NCBI RefSeq assembly: GCF_001875325.1
Contig: NZ_MDDC01000004.1
Location: 62,001 to 126,000 of the forward strand
Length of the DNA: 64,000 nt
Reading direction: 5' to 3'
Source: Neomoorella thermoacetica
Lineage (GTDB): Bacteria; Bacillota; DSM-521; Neomoorellales; Neomoorellaceae
A program made the position numbers and the translations under genes. The notes below the pieces were generated by a model. The model worked only from the letters and a program-made list of their open reading frames with translations, ran no database searches and was not told where the DNA came from. This document shows positions 33,888 through 43,148 of the stretch, one piece after another. How positions within the stretch are numbered: the stretch's first letter is position 1; each line of letters begins with the position of its first letter.

Positions 33888-35316
33888 CTGTTTCTCCTTC
33901 CCTGACGGTCATGACCTGATGAAAACAATTCATCCACCAGTGGACATCATGGCGCCGTACCCTTTCCTGTAACAGTTGCAACCTTTTGCTTTGTTCGGCC
34001 CGGCCCATCCCCAGGGCCGTATTAAAGATCATGGCCATCCCGTCGATGTCATAGGGGTTGACCAGGACGGCACCCTTTAACTCCTGGGCGGCGCCGGCGA
34101 AACGGCTCAACACCAGGACGCCGGTCTGATCACGCCGTGAAGCCACATATTCCTTGGCCACCAGGTTCAAGCCGTCTCTCAGGGGAGTGACCAGCATCAC
34201 ATCGGCTGCCAGGTAATAGGCTACCAGTTCTCGCCGGGGGATGCCGCGCCAGAAATAATATACCGGCTGGTAGTGGCCGTCACTAAAACGGCCGTTGATG
34301 CGGCCAACAGTGGCTTCCACCTGCTCCTTTAACTGGCGGTAGGCCGGTACAGCGGTCCGGCTGGGAACGGCGACCTGGATCAGGGCGGCGCGGCCGCGCC
34401 ATTCGGGGGCTTCTTCCAGCAGGCGTTCCCAGGCCAGGAGCCTTTCCAGGATGCCCTTGGTATAATCAAGGCGCTCCACGCTTAACGCCAGGCGCTCGAC
34501 ACCAATTTGTGCCCGTAGTTTTTGGGCCATGGCCATAGTGGCCGGACTGGCGGCCTGGTGCTGGAAAGCCTGATAATCTATGCCCATGGGCCAGGCGCCA
34601 ACGTGGATGCGCCTCTGTTTCCAGAAGACGAGATTGGCTTCAAAATCGACCCTGGCCCCAAGCAGGTGCGCTACGGCCTGCAAGAAATTGTCGACGTAGG
34701 CCTGAAGGTGAAAGCCCAGGACATCGGTTCCTAGCAGGCCGCGCAGGATATGGGTTGCCCAGGGCAGGGTCGCCAGGAGGTCATGGTGGGGGAAGGGTAT
34801 ATGCCAGAAGAAAAACTGTTTTAATTGGGGCCTGCGGTGGCGGAGGTGGGCCGGTACCAGGGCCAGGTGGTAATCATTTACCCAGACTGTATCATTTTCC
34901 CCGGCTTCTTCCAGGGTGGCTTCGGCAAATTTGGCATTAACATTGACGTACGCCGACCATTCCCGGACTTCATAACGACATTTTTCTAAAAAGTAATGGC
35001 ACAAGGGCCACAGGGCGCTATTGGTAAATCCGTGGTAATAAAGGTCTATTTCATCAGCAGTAAGGGGAACCTCACGAAAGGTGTAGGCCGGATCGCCCTC
35101 GGGCACTGCTAAACGCAAACCGGGACTGTCTTCCCGGGGAGCCTCCCGGCCGCCCCAGGCAACCCAGACTCCACCTTTTTCCCTTAAGAAGGGTTCTACG
35201 GCCGAAACCAGCCCGCTGATGGCCGGTACAACCTGGATCCCATCCCGGGTTGCTTGCAAATTATATGAACCCCGGTTGGAAACCATGACAATTTTAGCAG
35301 GCTGCTTTTGGGACAT
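33859..35316 (-). CDS. otsA: Trehalose-6-phosphate synthase OtsA (GT20)
   Basis: The 485-residue retaining glycosyltransferase transfers glucose from UDP-glucose to glucose-6-phosphate. It has VSNRGSYN in place of the usual SNR(L/G)P, ISGLVSAVEPFL, VWVNDYHLALVPAHLR, FFWHIPFPHHDLL, SVERLDYTKGILERL (donor site) and DGLNLVAKEYVASR. The start has GAGGAGGTAGG ahead. It is the first gene of otsA-otsB-galU, behind a c-di-AMP riboswitch and terminator, so trehalose (a compatible solute) should be repressed when c-di-AMP is high. Confidence 0.94.
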   Translation of the reverse strand: MSQKQPAKIVMVSNRGSYNLQATRDGIQVVPAISGLVSAVEPFLREKGGVWVAWGGREAPREDSPGLRLAVPEGDPAYTFREVPLTADEIDLYYHGFTNSALWPLCHYFLEKCRYEVREWSAYVNVNAKFAEATLEEAGENDTVWVNDYHLALVPAHLRHRRPQLKQFFFWHIPFPHHDLLATLPWATHILRGLLGTDVLGFHLQAYVDNFLQAVAHLLGARVDFEANLVFWKQRRIHVGAWPMGIDYQAFQHQAASPATMAMAQKLRAQIGVERLALSVERLDYTKGILERLLAWERLLEEAPEWRGRAALIQVAVPSRTAVPAYRQLKEQVEATVGRINGRFSDGHYQPVYYFWRGIPRRELVAYYLAADVMLVTPLRDGLNLVAKEYVASRRDQTGVLVLSRFAGAAQELKGAVLVNPYDIDGMAMIFNTALGMGRAEQSKRLQLLQERVRRHDVHWWMNCFHQVMTVREGETGDVSGSAGS

Positions 35317-35384
35317 TTTACCTACCTCCTCACCCCAAAAGTTTATTTACCGGTAATAAGTCCCTCCCTGTAAATAAAATAAAA

Positions 35385-35410
35385 TATAAACCCCGTTTTA
35401 ATCCGGGGTT
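35385..35410 (-). terminator. Terminator in the otsA leader (riboswitch platform)
   Basis: On the minus strand stem AACCCCG pairs with CGGGGTT (35410-35404 and 35395-35389), followed by a T-rich tract. It lies between the riboswitch and otsA. Confidence 0.8.
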
Positions 35411-35447
35411 GCTAGCATAAGCCATAAACGTAATGGAAAACTACACC

Positions 35448-35600
35448 GTTTACCGGCGGAATTCCCTTCACGCTTACGAAGTTAGCTGACGGATTCGGGC
35501 CTCGGTTAGCCCTACCCACCGGTATAACCGGTAAGATTCACCCCGGGAAATTGGGTCCCCCGCTTACGGCTGCACACCGCAATTCAGCGTTCCAGGATAT
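35448..35600 (-). ncRNA. ydaO-type cyclic di-AMP riboswitch upstream of otsA
   Basis: Read on the minus strand, the conserved blocks of the ydaO-yuaA class are present in order: GCTGAAT, GCCGTAAGCGGGGGACCCA, CCGGGGTGAATC, GGGTAGGGCTAACCGAGG, CCCGAATCCGTCAGCTAAC and CGTAAGCG. The class binds two c-di-AMP molecules and generally turns expression off. An intrinsic terminator stands between it and otsA. The outer ends are approximate. The rest of the 35317-35712 gap holds the promoter at 35607-35634 and, on the plus strand, the ribosome site for the debranching enzyme. Confidence 0.93.
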
Positions 35601-35606
35601 ATAAAT

Positions 35607-35634
35607 ATTATATCACGCCAGGGACAAAATGCAA
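35607..35634 (-). promoter_or_regulatory. Promoter of the otsA leader
   Basis: On the minus strand TTGCAT (35634-35629), a 16-base spacer and consensus TATAAT (35612-35607). It places the transcript start right at the 5' edge of the riboswitch. Confidence 0.7.
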
Positions 35635-35712
35635 ATTTTGTGTCCATTCATCCTGGGAAGGGTATTCCAGGATGCCCGCCGAATTTATTTAAAATAAAGG
35701 GAGGGGGAGTAT

Positions 35713-37875
35713 ATGCTCGATACACAGCTCGATTTGCGCAATAACCCGTGTGTTGTTGAGCCAGCGACGGAGGTGTTGAAGGAAGGGGGGATTTTTCTCA
35801 TCTCCCTGCCCGATGGCTCGGTTCTGGACGAGGGTAATAGTAACCTGGGCCTTTATTACAACGATACCCGTTATTTAAGCCGCCTGGAATTCCTGGTAGC
35901 CGGGCAGCGACCTGTATTTCTATCTTCTTCCATTCGCGACAGCCACTTTGCTCAGATTGAACTTACCAATCCCGTTTTCAATTTACCAGATGGCACTATG
36001 GTGCCGGCCCAGACCATCCATCTCCGCCAGCTACGGTTAATCAAAGGGGCTTTTTTTCAACGCCTGCGTTTAATAAACTTTAATCCCTTCCCGGTAACGT
36101 TAATGCTTCGCTTTAACCTGGCTGCCGATTTCCACGATATATTCGAGGTTCGCGGGAGCCGGCGCCGCCGCCGGGGGGAATTGTTACCGGTAGAGGTGCG
36201 ACATCAGGGGCTGGTCCTGGCTTACCGGGGCCTGGATAACCTTGTCCGGACCACCCAGATTACCTTTGAACCGGTACCGGCCAGTATCACCGGCCAGCCC
36301 GGCCAGGCCGAAGTAAGTTTTGAATTTACCCTGCCGCCCCAAAAAAAGACCTACCTGCATTTAAAGATCGAACCTGATGCAGGAAATACCGCACCGGGTA
36401 ACAAGATCAGCGATCTTTTTTCGGCGGCCACCATTGAACAGGCAGCCGCTTACCGCCAGTGGCAAAAGGAGTCGACCCGGGTGTGGACGGATAATAACTT
36501 TATCAACGCTATGTTCCAGACGGCCGTCACCGACCTCAAGGCCCTGCAAATAGATTACCCGGGCGAGGGCGGGATCATAGCGGCCGGGATACCCTGGTAC
36601 ACGGCCCCCTTTGGCCGCGATTCCCTGATTACCTCCTGGCAGGCTCTCATTTTAAATCCGGTTCTGGCCCGCCGGACCCTGCGTTTTCTGGCCCGCTACC
36701 AGGGCAAAGGGGTGGATAGATGGCGGGAGGAAAGGCCGGGGAAAATCCTCCACGAATTGCGCCGGGGGGAGATGACCAGCTGCGGGGAGGTACCCCATAG
36801 CCCCTATTACGGCTCCATTGACGCCACCCTGTGGTTTATCATACTCCTGGCCGCCACCTACAAGTGGACCCGGGATGACGATCTGCTACAGGAAATGGCC
36901 GCTCCTCTACGCAAGTGCCTGCACTGGTGCCTGCGTTACGGCGACCTGGATGGCGACGGTTACCTGGAATATCTCCGGGAATCCCCGGCCGGTCTTACCA
37001 ACCAGGGCTGGAAGGATTCCTGGGATGCCGTAGTCGACCGGGAAGGACGCCTGCCGAAGGGCCCCATTGCCCTGGTGGAAGTCCAGGCCTACTACTATCT
37101 GGCCCTCACCGAAGCCGCCCATTTATTATCCATCCTGGGTGATAAACTGACCGCCGCCGGGTTGAAGAGGCGAGCCAGGCGGTTGAAAGCGCGCTTCAAC
37201 CAGGATTTCTGGCTGGAAGAAGAGGGGTACCTGATTTTTGCCCTGGATGGCGAGAAAAGGCCCCTGACCACCCTGGTTTCCAACGGGGGCCAGGCCCTCT
37301 TTACGGGCATTCTCCCGCCGGAGAGGGCCAGGAGGGTGGCCCGGCGCCTGATGGCTGCGGACTTCTATTCCGGCTGGGGTATTCGTACCATGAGTAAAAG
37401 AGAAAAGGCCTATAACCCCATGAGCTATCATAATGGCTCGGTCTGGCCCCATGATAACGCCATAATCGCCGCCGGCCTGCGCCGCTACCAGTGCCTGGAT
37501 GAATTGTCACGCCTGGCCGCGGGCCTCTTCGCCGCCAGCCCCCACTTTAATTACCGGCGCTGGCCGGAGCTCTTCTGTGGTTTTACCCGGAGGGGTTTGA
37601 GCGGCCCGGTGCGCTATCCGGTGGCCTGTGATCCCCAGGCATGGGCTGTGGGCAGCCTCTTCAGTTTCCTGCAGCACTTGCTGGGCCTGGAGTTAAGGGA
37701 TCATAGCCTTTTTATTTCCCGCCCCCTGTTGCTGCCCGGGACCCGGCAGGTAGAGATCAGGAACCTGGCGGTAGCCGGCAGCCGCCTGGACCTGGCCTTT
37801 GAGGAAAAGGAGGGGCGGGTCCTGGCCCACCTTTTAAAGAAAGAAGGGGATCTCAAAGTTATCATTGAGGCTTGA
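35713..37875 (+). CDS. Amylo-alpha-1,6-glucosidase-like glycogen debranching enzyme
   Basis: The 720-residue protein has two parts. The N-terminal domain (about 15-250) has GLYYNDTRYLSRLEFLV, as in bacterial GDE-like proteins. The C-terminal (alpha/alpha)6 catalytic domain (about 265-715) has GIPWYTAPFGRDSLITSWQ, LHELRRGEM, YYGSIDATLWFI, LTNQGWKDSWDAV and SYHNGSVWPHDNAIIAAG, with candidate acids in the GRDS and WKDSWD segments. It should trim alpha-1,6 branches or a related alpha-glucoside. It is divergent from the trehalose operon, and GGGAGGGGG precedes the ATG. Confidence 0.85.
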   Translation: MLDTQLDLRNNPCVVEPATEVLKEGGIFLISLPDGSVLDEGNSNLGLYYNDTRYLSRLEFLVAGQRPVFLSSSIRDSHFAQIELTNPVFNLPDGTMVPAQTIHLRQLRLIKGAFFQRLRLINFNPFPVTLMLRFNLAADFHDIFEVRGSRRRRRGELLPVEVRHQGLVLAYRGLDNLVRTTQITFEPVPASITGQPGQAEVSFEFTLPPQKKTYLHLKIEPDAGNTAPGNKISDLFSAATIEQAAAYRQWQKESTRVWTDNNFINAMFQTAVTDLKALQIDYPGEGGIIAAGIPWYTAPFGRDSLITSWQALILNPVLARRTLRFLARYQGKGVDRWREERPGKILHELRRGEMTSCGEVPHSPYYGSIDATLWFIILLAATYKWTRDDDLLQEMAAPLRKCLHWCLRYGDLDGDGYLEYLRESPAGLTNQGWKDSWDAVVDREGRLPKGPIALVEVQAYYYLALTEAAHLLSILGDKLTAAGLKRRARRLKARFNQDFWLEEEGYLIFALDGEKRPLTTLVSNGGQALFTGILPPERARRVARRLMAADFYSGWGIRTMSKREKAYNPMSYHNGSVWPHDNAIIAAGLRRYQCLDELSRLAAGLFAASPHFNYRRWPELFCGFTRRGLSGPVRYPVACDPQAWAVGSLFSFLQHLLGLELRDHSLFISRPLLLPGTRQVEIRNLAVAGSRLDLAFEEKEGRVLAHLLKKEGDLKVIIEA

Positions 37876-37977
37876 AGGAGCCTGCAGGGTTTGTCCTTCC
37901 TTGACTTTCCCGGGCAATTTTGGATAAAATACTCTTGGTATCTTACCCCAATTATAATTCCAGGGAGGCGAAGTAAT

Positions 37978-39168
37978 ATGCGCGTTGCCATGTTACACTG
38001 GGCTTTCCCGCCGATTATAGGGGGAGTGGAATCCCACCTGGCCCTCCTGTGCCCTTACCTGATCCGGCAGGGGCACCAGGTAAGCCTCCTGACGGCCACA
38101 GCCCCCGGTACCCCGGCGGAGGACAGCTGGCAGGGAGTTGTTATCAAGCGCTCGCCCTTGCTGGATCTCAATTCCCTTACTCCGGCAGTCATCGAGGCCC
38201 GGGCCGGGGAGATCAAGGAACTCATGGAAAACTTTTTGCTGGCAGGGCGGCCGGACGTGGTCCACGCCCATAACTTTCACTATTTCAGCTATGTACACGC
38301 GGCCAGTCTCCAGGAAATTTGCCGCCGTCACGGCTGGCCCCTGGTCCTCACGGCCCATAATGTATGGGATGACGAACTGTGGACCAGGATGAATACCCTG
38401 GCCGGGGGCTGGGACCGGGTCATTGCCGTCAGCCACTACATACGCCAGGAACTGGTGGTTAATGGCTACCCGCCGGAGCGGGTGACGGTTGTCTATCATG
38501 GCATCGATACTAATACCTTCAGGCCGCCCTCCCCGGGGGACAGGCAGGCCCTTTATACCTCATATCCGGAATGGCGGGGCCGGCGGATTATCTTCCACCC
38601 GGCCAGGATGAGCCGGGCCAAGGGCTGTGACGTCAGCATTCGCGCCCTGGATCTCATCCGCCGGGAAATACCCGACGTTCTCCTGGTACTGGCCGGTACC
38701 ACCAACACCGTTGACTGGGGCCAGAAGCAGCCGGCGGAAGTAGCTTCTATCCAGGATCTTATCGCCAGCCTTGGCCTGGAAGAAAATGTCTTCATCCGCT
38801 TCTTCCCCTGGCAGGAGATGCCGGCTGTTTACCGGGGGGCCGAAGTCTGCCTCTACCCGTCGGCATTCCAGGAGCCGTTTGGTTTGGTCATGCTGGAAGC
38901 CATGGCCACAGCCAGGCCCATCATCGTCAGCCGCGCCGGCGGCATGCCGGAGATCGTTCGTCCCGGATATAACGGCTTTTTAGTTTCTATGGGGGATCAC
39001 GAGGAACTCGCCCGCTATACCACTTTCCTTCTCCGTAATCCGGAGGTGGCCAGGACCATGGGCCGGGACGGCCGCCGGCTGGTGGAAGAGAACTTCACCA
39101 CCGCCGTCATGGCCCGCAATACCCTGGAAGTTTATAACCAATTATCGGCCCTGCCCCGGGCCAGTTAG
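37978..39168 (+). CDS. GT4-family glycosyltransferase
   Basis: The 396-residue GT-B protein opens with MLHWAFPPIIGGVESHL and carries VLTAHNVWDDE, AVSHYIRQELV, VVYHGIDTNTFRP, FHPARMSRAKGCDVSIRAL and the E-x7-E donor motif in YPSAFQEPFGLVMLEAMATARP. ATG 37978 with GGGAGG ahead is the start; earlier in-frame ATGs lie in non-homologous sequence. Neighbours suggest storage or compatible-solute carbohydrate metabolism; a sucrose, trehalose or glycolipid product cannot be told apart. A terminator follows. Confidence 0.88.
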   Translation: MRVAMLHWAFPPIIGGVESHLALLCPYLIRQGHQVSLLTATAPGTPAEDSWQGVVIKRSPLLDLNSLTPAVIEARAGEIKELMENFLLAGRPDVVHAHNFHYFSYVHAASLQEICRRHGWPLVLTAHNVWDDELWTRMNTLAGGWDRVIAVSHYIRQELVVNGYPPERVTVVYHGIDTNTFRPPSPGDRQALYTSYPEWRGRRIIFHPARMSRAKGCDVSIRALDLIRREIPDVLLVLAGTTNTVDWGQKQPAEVASIQDLIASLGLEENVFIRFFPWQEMPAVYRGAEVCLYPSAFQEPFGLVMLEAMATARPIIVSRAGGMPEIVRPGYNGFLVSMGDHEELARYTTFLLRNPEVARTMGRDGRRLVEENFTTAVMARNTLEVYNQLSALPRAS

Positions 39169-39183
39169 CCCGGAGGGCGTATA

Positions 39184-39220
39184 TTTTAAGGGGAACCGGA
39201 TGCGGTTCCCCTTAAATTTT
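39184..39220 (+). terminator. Terminator after the glycosyltransferase gene
   Basis: A 13-bp stem (TTTAAGGGGAACC/GGTTCCCCTTAAA, 39185-39197 and 39204-39216) with loop GGATGC, ending in TTTT. Confidence 0.88.
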
Positions 39221-39286
39221 CTAGACAGGAGCTGCCGCCTCGGTTAAAATGGAGATATATTGGTGAAAGGAGCAACCGGTAATTAA

Positions 39287-40609
39287 ATGCGCTTGCAGGG
39301 AACGATGGCGATAAATGAACGCGGCCGGCTGGTCATCGGCGGTTGTGATGTTGTCCAGCTGGCCCGTGACTTTGGTACCCCCCTTTATATTTTTGATGAA
39401 GACTGTATCCGGGACAACTGCCGCCAGTTTTACCGGGCCTTTAACGCCGGCAGTGGCCAGGCCGGGGTTATCTATGCCGGCAAGGCTTTTCTTACTACGG
39501 CAATGTGCCGGATCATCGCCAGTGAAGGGCTGGGACTGGATGTTGTCTCCGGCGGCGAACTTTACACTGCCCTGGCGGCCGGTTTCCCCGTGGAACGGAT
39601 TTATTTCCATGGTAACAACAAGAGCTATGCCGAGCTCTGCCAGGCCCTGGAGGCCGGGGTAGGCAGGTTCATGGTCGATAACTTTACGGAGCTGGAGTTA
39701 TTAAGCCGCCTTGCGGTGGAGCGTGGCCAGGTGGCCAGGGTAATCCTGAGGGTAACCCCGGGGATTGAGGCCCACACCCATGACTATATCCGCACCGGCC
39801 AGGTTGATTCCAAGTTCGGTTTTACCCTGCCGGGCGGACAGGCGCTGGCGGCTGCCAGGAGAGCCGGCGAGTTACCGGGTATCGAATACATGGGTTTGCA
39901 CTGCCATATAGGTTCCCAGATTTTTGAACTGGAGCCCTACAATGAAGCTGTAACCGTGATGATGGAACTTGCAGCTGAGGTCAAGGAGGCGACAGGGCTG
40001 GTAACTGCCGAGCTGGATCTCGGGGGCGGCTTTGGCATATACTATACTACTGGTGATGACCCCTTGCCGGTAAAGGCTTATGCGGAAACCATACTGGCCC
40101 GGGTCCGGGAGGAAGCCCGGCGCTTGAACCTGCCCCAACCGCGAGTACTGGTCGAACCGGGCCGGTCCATTGTCGGGCCGGCGGGCAGCACCGCCTACAC
40201 CGTCGGGACCATCAAAGAGATCCCCGGCGTCCGCAAGTATGTGGCTGTTGACGGCGGGATGGCCGATAACATCCGCCCGGCCCTTTACGGGGCGAAGTAT
40301 GATGCTATCCTGGCCAACAAGGCCGGTATGCCGGCTACAGAGAAGGTAGCTGTTACCGGCAAGTGCTGCGAATCAGGGGATATGCTGATCTGGGAAGCGG
40401 AATTGCCGCCGGTAGAGAGGGGCGACATCCTCCTGATGCCCTGTACCGGTGCCTATGGTTATACCATGGCCAGCAATTATAACCGCCTGGGCCGGCCGGC
40501 AGCCGTCCTGGTGCGGGATGGCGTCGCCGACTTGATTATAAAGCGGGAGGATTACAGCGACCTGATCCGCAACGACGTGATTCCGGCCCGCCTGGCCTGC
40601 CCCCGCTAG
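39287..40609 (+). CDS. lysA: Diaminopimelate decarboxylase LysA
   Basis: The 440-residue PLP enzyme converts meso-diaminopimelate to lysine. VIYAGKAFLT carries the Schiff-base Lys, DVVSGGELYTAL and MGLHCHIGSQIFE are typical barrel blocks, DLGGGFGIYY binds the phosphate, VEPGRSIVGPAG and GKCCESGDML include the conserved CESGD motif. AAAGGAG lies 14 bases before the ATG, rather far, so TTG or an internal ATG (39305) could be the true start. Terminators or promoters isolate it from the sugar genes. Confidence 0.94.
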   Translation: MRLQGTMAINERGRLVIGGCDVVQLARDFGTPLYIFDEDCIRDNCRQFYRAFNAGSGQAGVIYAGKAFLTTAMCRIIASEGLGLDVVSGGELYTALAAGFPVERIYFHGNNKSYAELCQALEAGVGRFMVDNFTELELLSRLAVERGQVARVILRVTPGIEAHTHDYIRTGQVDSKFGFTLPGGQALAAARRAGELPGIEYMGLHCHIGSQIFELEPYNEAVTVMMELAAEVKEATGLVTAELDLGGGFGIYYTTGDDPLPVKAYAETILARVREEARRLNLPQPRVLVEPGRSIVGPAGSTAYTVGTIKEIPGVRKYVAVDGGMADNIRPALYGAKYDAILANKAGMPATEKVAVTGKCCESGDMLIWEAELPPVERGDILLMPCTGAYGYTMASNYNRLGRPAAVLVRDGVADLIIKREDYSDLIRNDVIPARLACPR

Positions 40610-40621
40610 GCCTGTACTGTC

Positions 40622-41773
40622 ATGATTCCCTACCGGAAGCTTTTTAACCGGCACCAGCTAGCCATCCTGGCCCGGGCCAGGAAAATAGCCCGCCTGAAGG
40701 GCCAGCGGGTCTACCTGGTAGGGGGTACGATCCGGGACCTCTTGCTGGGACGGCCGGATGTCGACCTGGATCTGGTGGTCGAGGGGAACGGCCTCCTCCT
40801 GGCCCGGGAACTGGCCCGGCAACTGGGAGGGCGCCTGGTCTATCACGAGCGCTTCCTGACGGCTACCATTTACTGGGCCGGGGAGCGGGTGGATGTGGTC
40901 ACCGCCAGGCAGGAGTATTACCCCCGGCCCGGGGCGCTGCCGGAGGTCGACGCTGCAACCCTGGCCGAGGATCTGGCCCGGCGCGATTTTAGCATTAATG
41001 CTATGGCCCTGCCCTTAACGGCCCGGGAGATGGGGGAGCTCTGGGACCCCTTTAACGGCCGGGCTGACCTGGCTGCTGGTAAAATAAGGGTCCTCCACCA
41101 GGCGAGTTTCCGGGACGATCCCACCCGTATCCTGCGGGGGGTACGCCTGGGGACCAGGTTGCATTTCCAGCTGGCCGGTGAGACCAGGGAACTGGCCCGG
41201 GAAGCCCTGGCTGCCGGCTACCTGGAACTGGTATCACCCCGGCGTTTCTGGCAGGAGTTTATCCTGCTCCTCAAGGAACCGCGGCCGGTTGCTGCCTGGG
41301 AAGCCCTGCTGGCCCTGGGATGGCGGGGCCTGCCGGGGAGCGGTCCTCCGGATGTAGCAGCCGGTTACCGGACGGAGAAACTCCTGCGCCAGTGGCAGCG
41401 GCTGGGCCAGCAACCCCCTGACGCCAGCCTGGTGTATTTTTTAACGGCCACGGCTAATTTGAGCCTGGCAGCCCTGGAGGAGGTTCTCGAGCACCTGAAC
41501 TGGGGCCGCAGGCGTCGCCGGGTAATTAACGCTGCCAGGGTTTTACAGCAAGGGTGCTGTTTTGGACCTGAACCGGGTTTGCCCCCGGGAGAACTGCTGA
41601 CCGGGTCGCGCCCGGCCCCGGAGGCGCTGATCTTTGCCCTGGCCCAGGCCGGGTGGAGCCAGTTGCCGGGCTGGGCCCTACCTGGCGGGAAAGGAGTCGG
41701 CCATGCACCTGCAGAGCTTGTCCCAGTTAATCCTGGGTATTCCAGCCATCCTGATGGCCCTGACCTTTCATGA
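40622..41773 (+). CDS. CCA-adding/poly(A) polymerase-type tRNA nucleotidyltransferase
   Basis: The 383-residue class II nucleotidyltransferase has VYLVGGTIRDLLLGRPDVDLDLVVEG (GG-x-(I/V)RD plus DxD metal site), RRDFSINAMALPL and DDPTRILRGVRLGTRL, all in the head and neck. The C-terminal half is poorly conserved and no HD domain is seen. Whether it adds CCA, CC, A or poly(A) cannot be decided here. It begins 12 bases after lysA, and its last 71 bases overlap the M50 protease gene. Confidence 0.82.
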   Translation: MIPYRKLFNRHQLAILARARKIARLKGQRVYLVGGTIRDLLLGRPDVDLDLVVEGNGLLLARELARQLGGRLVYHERFLTATIYWAGERVDVVTARQEYYPRPGALPEVDAATLAEDLARRDFSINAMALPLTAREMGELWDPFNGRADLAAGKIRVLHQASFRDDPTRILRGVRLGTRLHFQLAGETRELAREALAAGYLELVSPRRFWQEFILLLKEPRPVAAWEALLALGWRGLPGSGPPDVAAGYRTEKLLRQWQRLGQQPPDASLVYFLTATANLSLAALEEVLEHLNWGRRRRRVINAARVLQQGCCFGPEPGLPPGELLTGSRPAPEALIFALAQAGWSQLPGWALPGGKGVGHAPAELVPVNPGYSSHPDGPDLS

Positions 41774-42332
41774 GTACGCCCACGGGAAGGCAGCCTACTT
41801 CCTGGGAGACCCGACGGCCAGAAATCAGGGGCGGTTAACCCTGAACCCCCTGGCCCACCTGGATCCCCTGGGAACCCTGCTGCTCATCGTAGCCGGCTTT
41901 GGCTGGGCCAAACCGGTACAGATCAATCCCTTTTATTTTCAAATGGACCGGCGTAAGGGCATGATGCTGGTGGGCCTGGCGGGACCCCTCATGAACCTGG
42001 TCCTGGCCTACCTGGCAGCCGTGCTCCTGCATCTTTTTATCCGGCTGGATCTGGGCAGCATCTGGATCCAGACCTTTTTAAACCTGCTGGTGGGCTACAA
42101 CGTTGTCCTGGCAGTCTTTAACCTGATTCCCGTACCGCCCCTGGATGGTTCCCGGGTCCTGGCCGGGATTCTCCCGCCCGAAGGAGGAGCTGCTGTTTAT
42201 CGGCTGGAGAGTTACGGCACCCTTATCTTACTCCTCCTCATTGCCACGGGAATCATCGGCCGCATCCTGGGCCCCCTGGTCAACCTGGTCCTCAATCTAA
42301 TTATTGCTGCCAGCGGCCTGGCCTTTGTATGA
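41703..42332 (+). CDS. M50 site-2-type membrane metalloprotease
   Basis: The 209-residue polytopic protein has the zinc motif HEYAHG (HExxH) in the first membrane helix. The third ligand region is [16 protein letters not shown], and [13 protein letters not shown] lies in a core helix. It lacks PDZ and CBS domains, so it is the minimal rhomboid-like S2P type common in Clostridia next to scpA. The start ATG 41703 has AAAGGAG ahead and lies in the end of the upstream gene. The substrate is unknown. Confidence 0.88.
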   Translation: MHLQSLSQLILGIPAILMALTFHEYAHGKAAYFLGDPTARNQGRLTLNPLAHLDPLGTLLLIVAGFGWAKPVQINPFYFQMDRRKGMMLVGLAGPLMNLVLAYLAAVLLHLFIRLDLGSIWIQTFLNLLVGYNVVLAVFNLIPVPPLDGSRVLAGILPPEGGAAVYRLESYGTLILLLLIATGIIGRILGPLVNLVLNLIIAASGLAFV

Positions 42333-42392
42333 TAGAATTCGCCCGGAGATTGTCCGGGGTACACGGGAAGCTGGCTCGCCGGGGTGGGGCGG

Positions 42393-43142
42393 ATGCTGGG
42401 TAATGTAAGGCTGGATGTTTTTCAGGGTCCCCTGGATCTCCTCCTCACTCTCATTGAACGCCAGGAAATCGACGTCCAGGCTATCCCCGTCGCGGAAGTA
42501 ACGGCCCAGTACCTGGAGTACCTGCAGGAAGTCGAGGAACTGGACCTGGAGTGGGCCAGCGAGTTTCTGGTCCTGGGAGCGGAACTCCTGGCCCTGAAGG
42601 CCAGGATACTATTGCAACGCCCGGCGGCCGGGGGGCAGGAAGAAGAAGAGGGGGAAGACCCGGCCCGGGCCCTGGCGGATCGCCTGCAGGCTTACCGCTG
42701 TTATAAAGAGGCGGCCGAACACCTGGCCGGACTGGCCGCTACCGGTGCCCTTATTTTTACCAGGCCCCGGGACCAGGAGGCTGTGGAGCGGGCCATGGCC
42801 GGCATCAATCCCCTGGCTGGCGTAACACCCCTGGATCTGGCGCGGGCTATGGCGCGCGTCCTGGCCCGCAGGGAGCAGGTCCGGGAACCGGAGGAACCCC
42901 GGCTCATACCCCGGCCGGCCTTTACCCTGGCGGGCCAGGCACGCCATATCTTGCGCCGCCTTTACCGGGAAAAAACCCTCAGCCTGGACAAGCTCGTGAG
43001 TACCAGGCCCACCCGGATGGAAGTAGCCCTGACCTTTCTGGCCCTGCTGGAACTGGCCCGGCGGGGCCGGGTAGCCCTGGCCCAGGAGGTTAATTTCGGC
43101 AATATCGAGGTGCGGTTGCTGCCGCATCCAGGAGCAAGGTGA
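42393..43142 (+). CDS. scpA: Segregation and condensation protein ScpA
   Basis: The 249-residue kleisin subunit of the SMC condensin has the diagnostic N-terminus VRLDVFQGPLDLLLTLIERQEIDV. It also has LVLGAELLALKARILL and a C-terminal winged helix (MEVALTFLALLELARRGRV). It bridges Smc heads with ScpB. The start is ATG 42393 (GGTGGGG ahead) or the GTG at 42384. It is followed at once by scpB. Confidence 0.94.
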   Translation: MLGNVRLDVFQGPLDLLLTLIERQEIDVQAIPVAEVTAQYLEYLQEVEELDLEWASEFLVLGAELLALKARILLQRPAAGGQEEEEGEDPARALADRLQAYRCYKEAAEHLAGLAATGALIFTRPRDQEAVERAMAGINPLAGVTPLDLARAMARVLARREQVREPEEPRLIPRPAFTLAGQARHILRRLYREKTLSLDKLVSTRPTRMEVALTFLALLELARRGRVALAQEVNFGNIEVRLLPHPGAR

Positions 43143-43148
43143 TTATCC

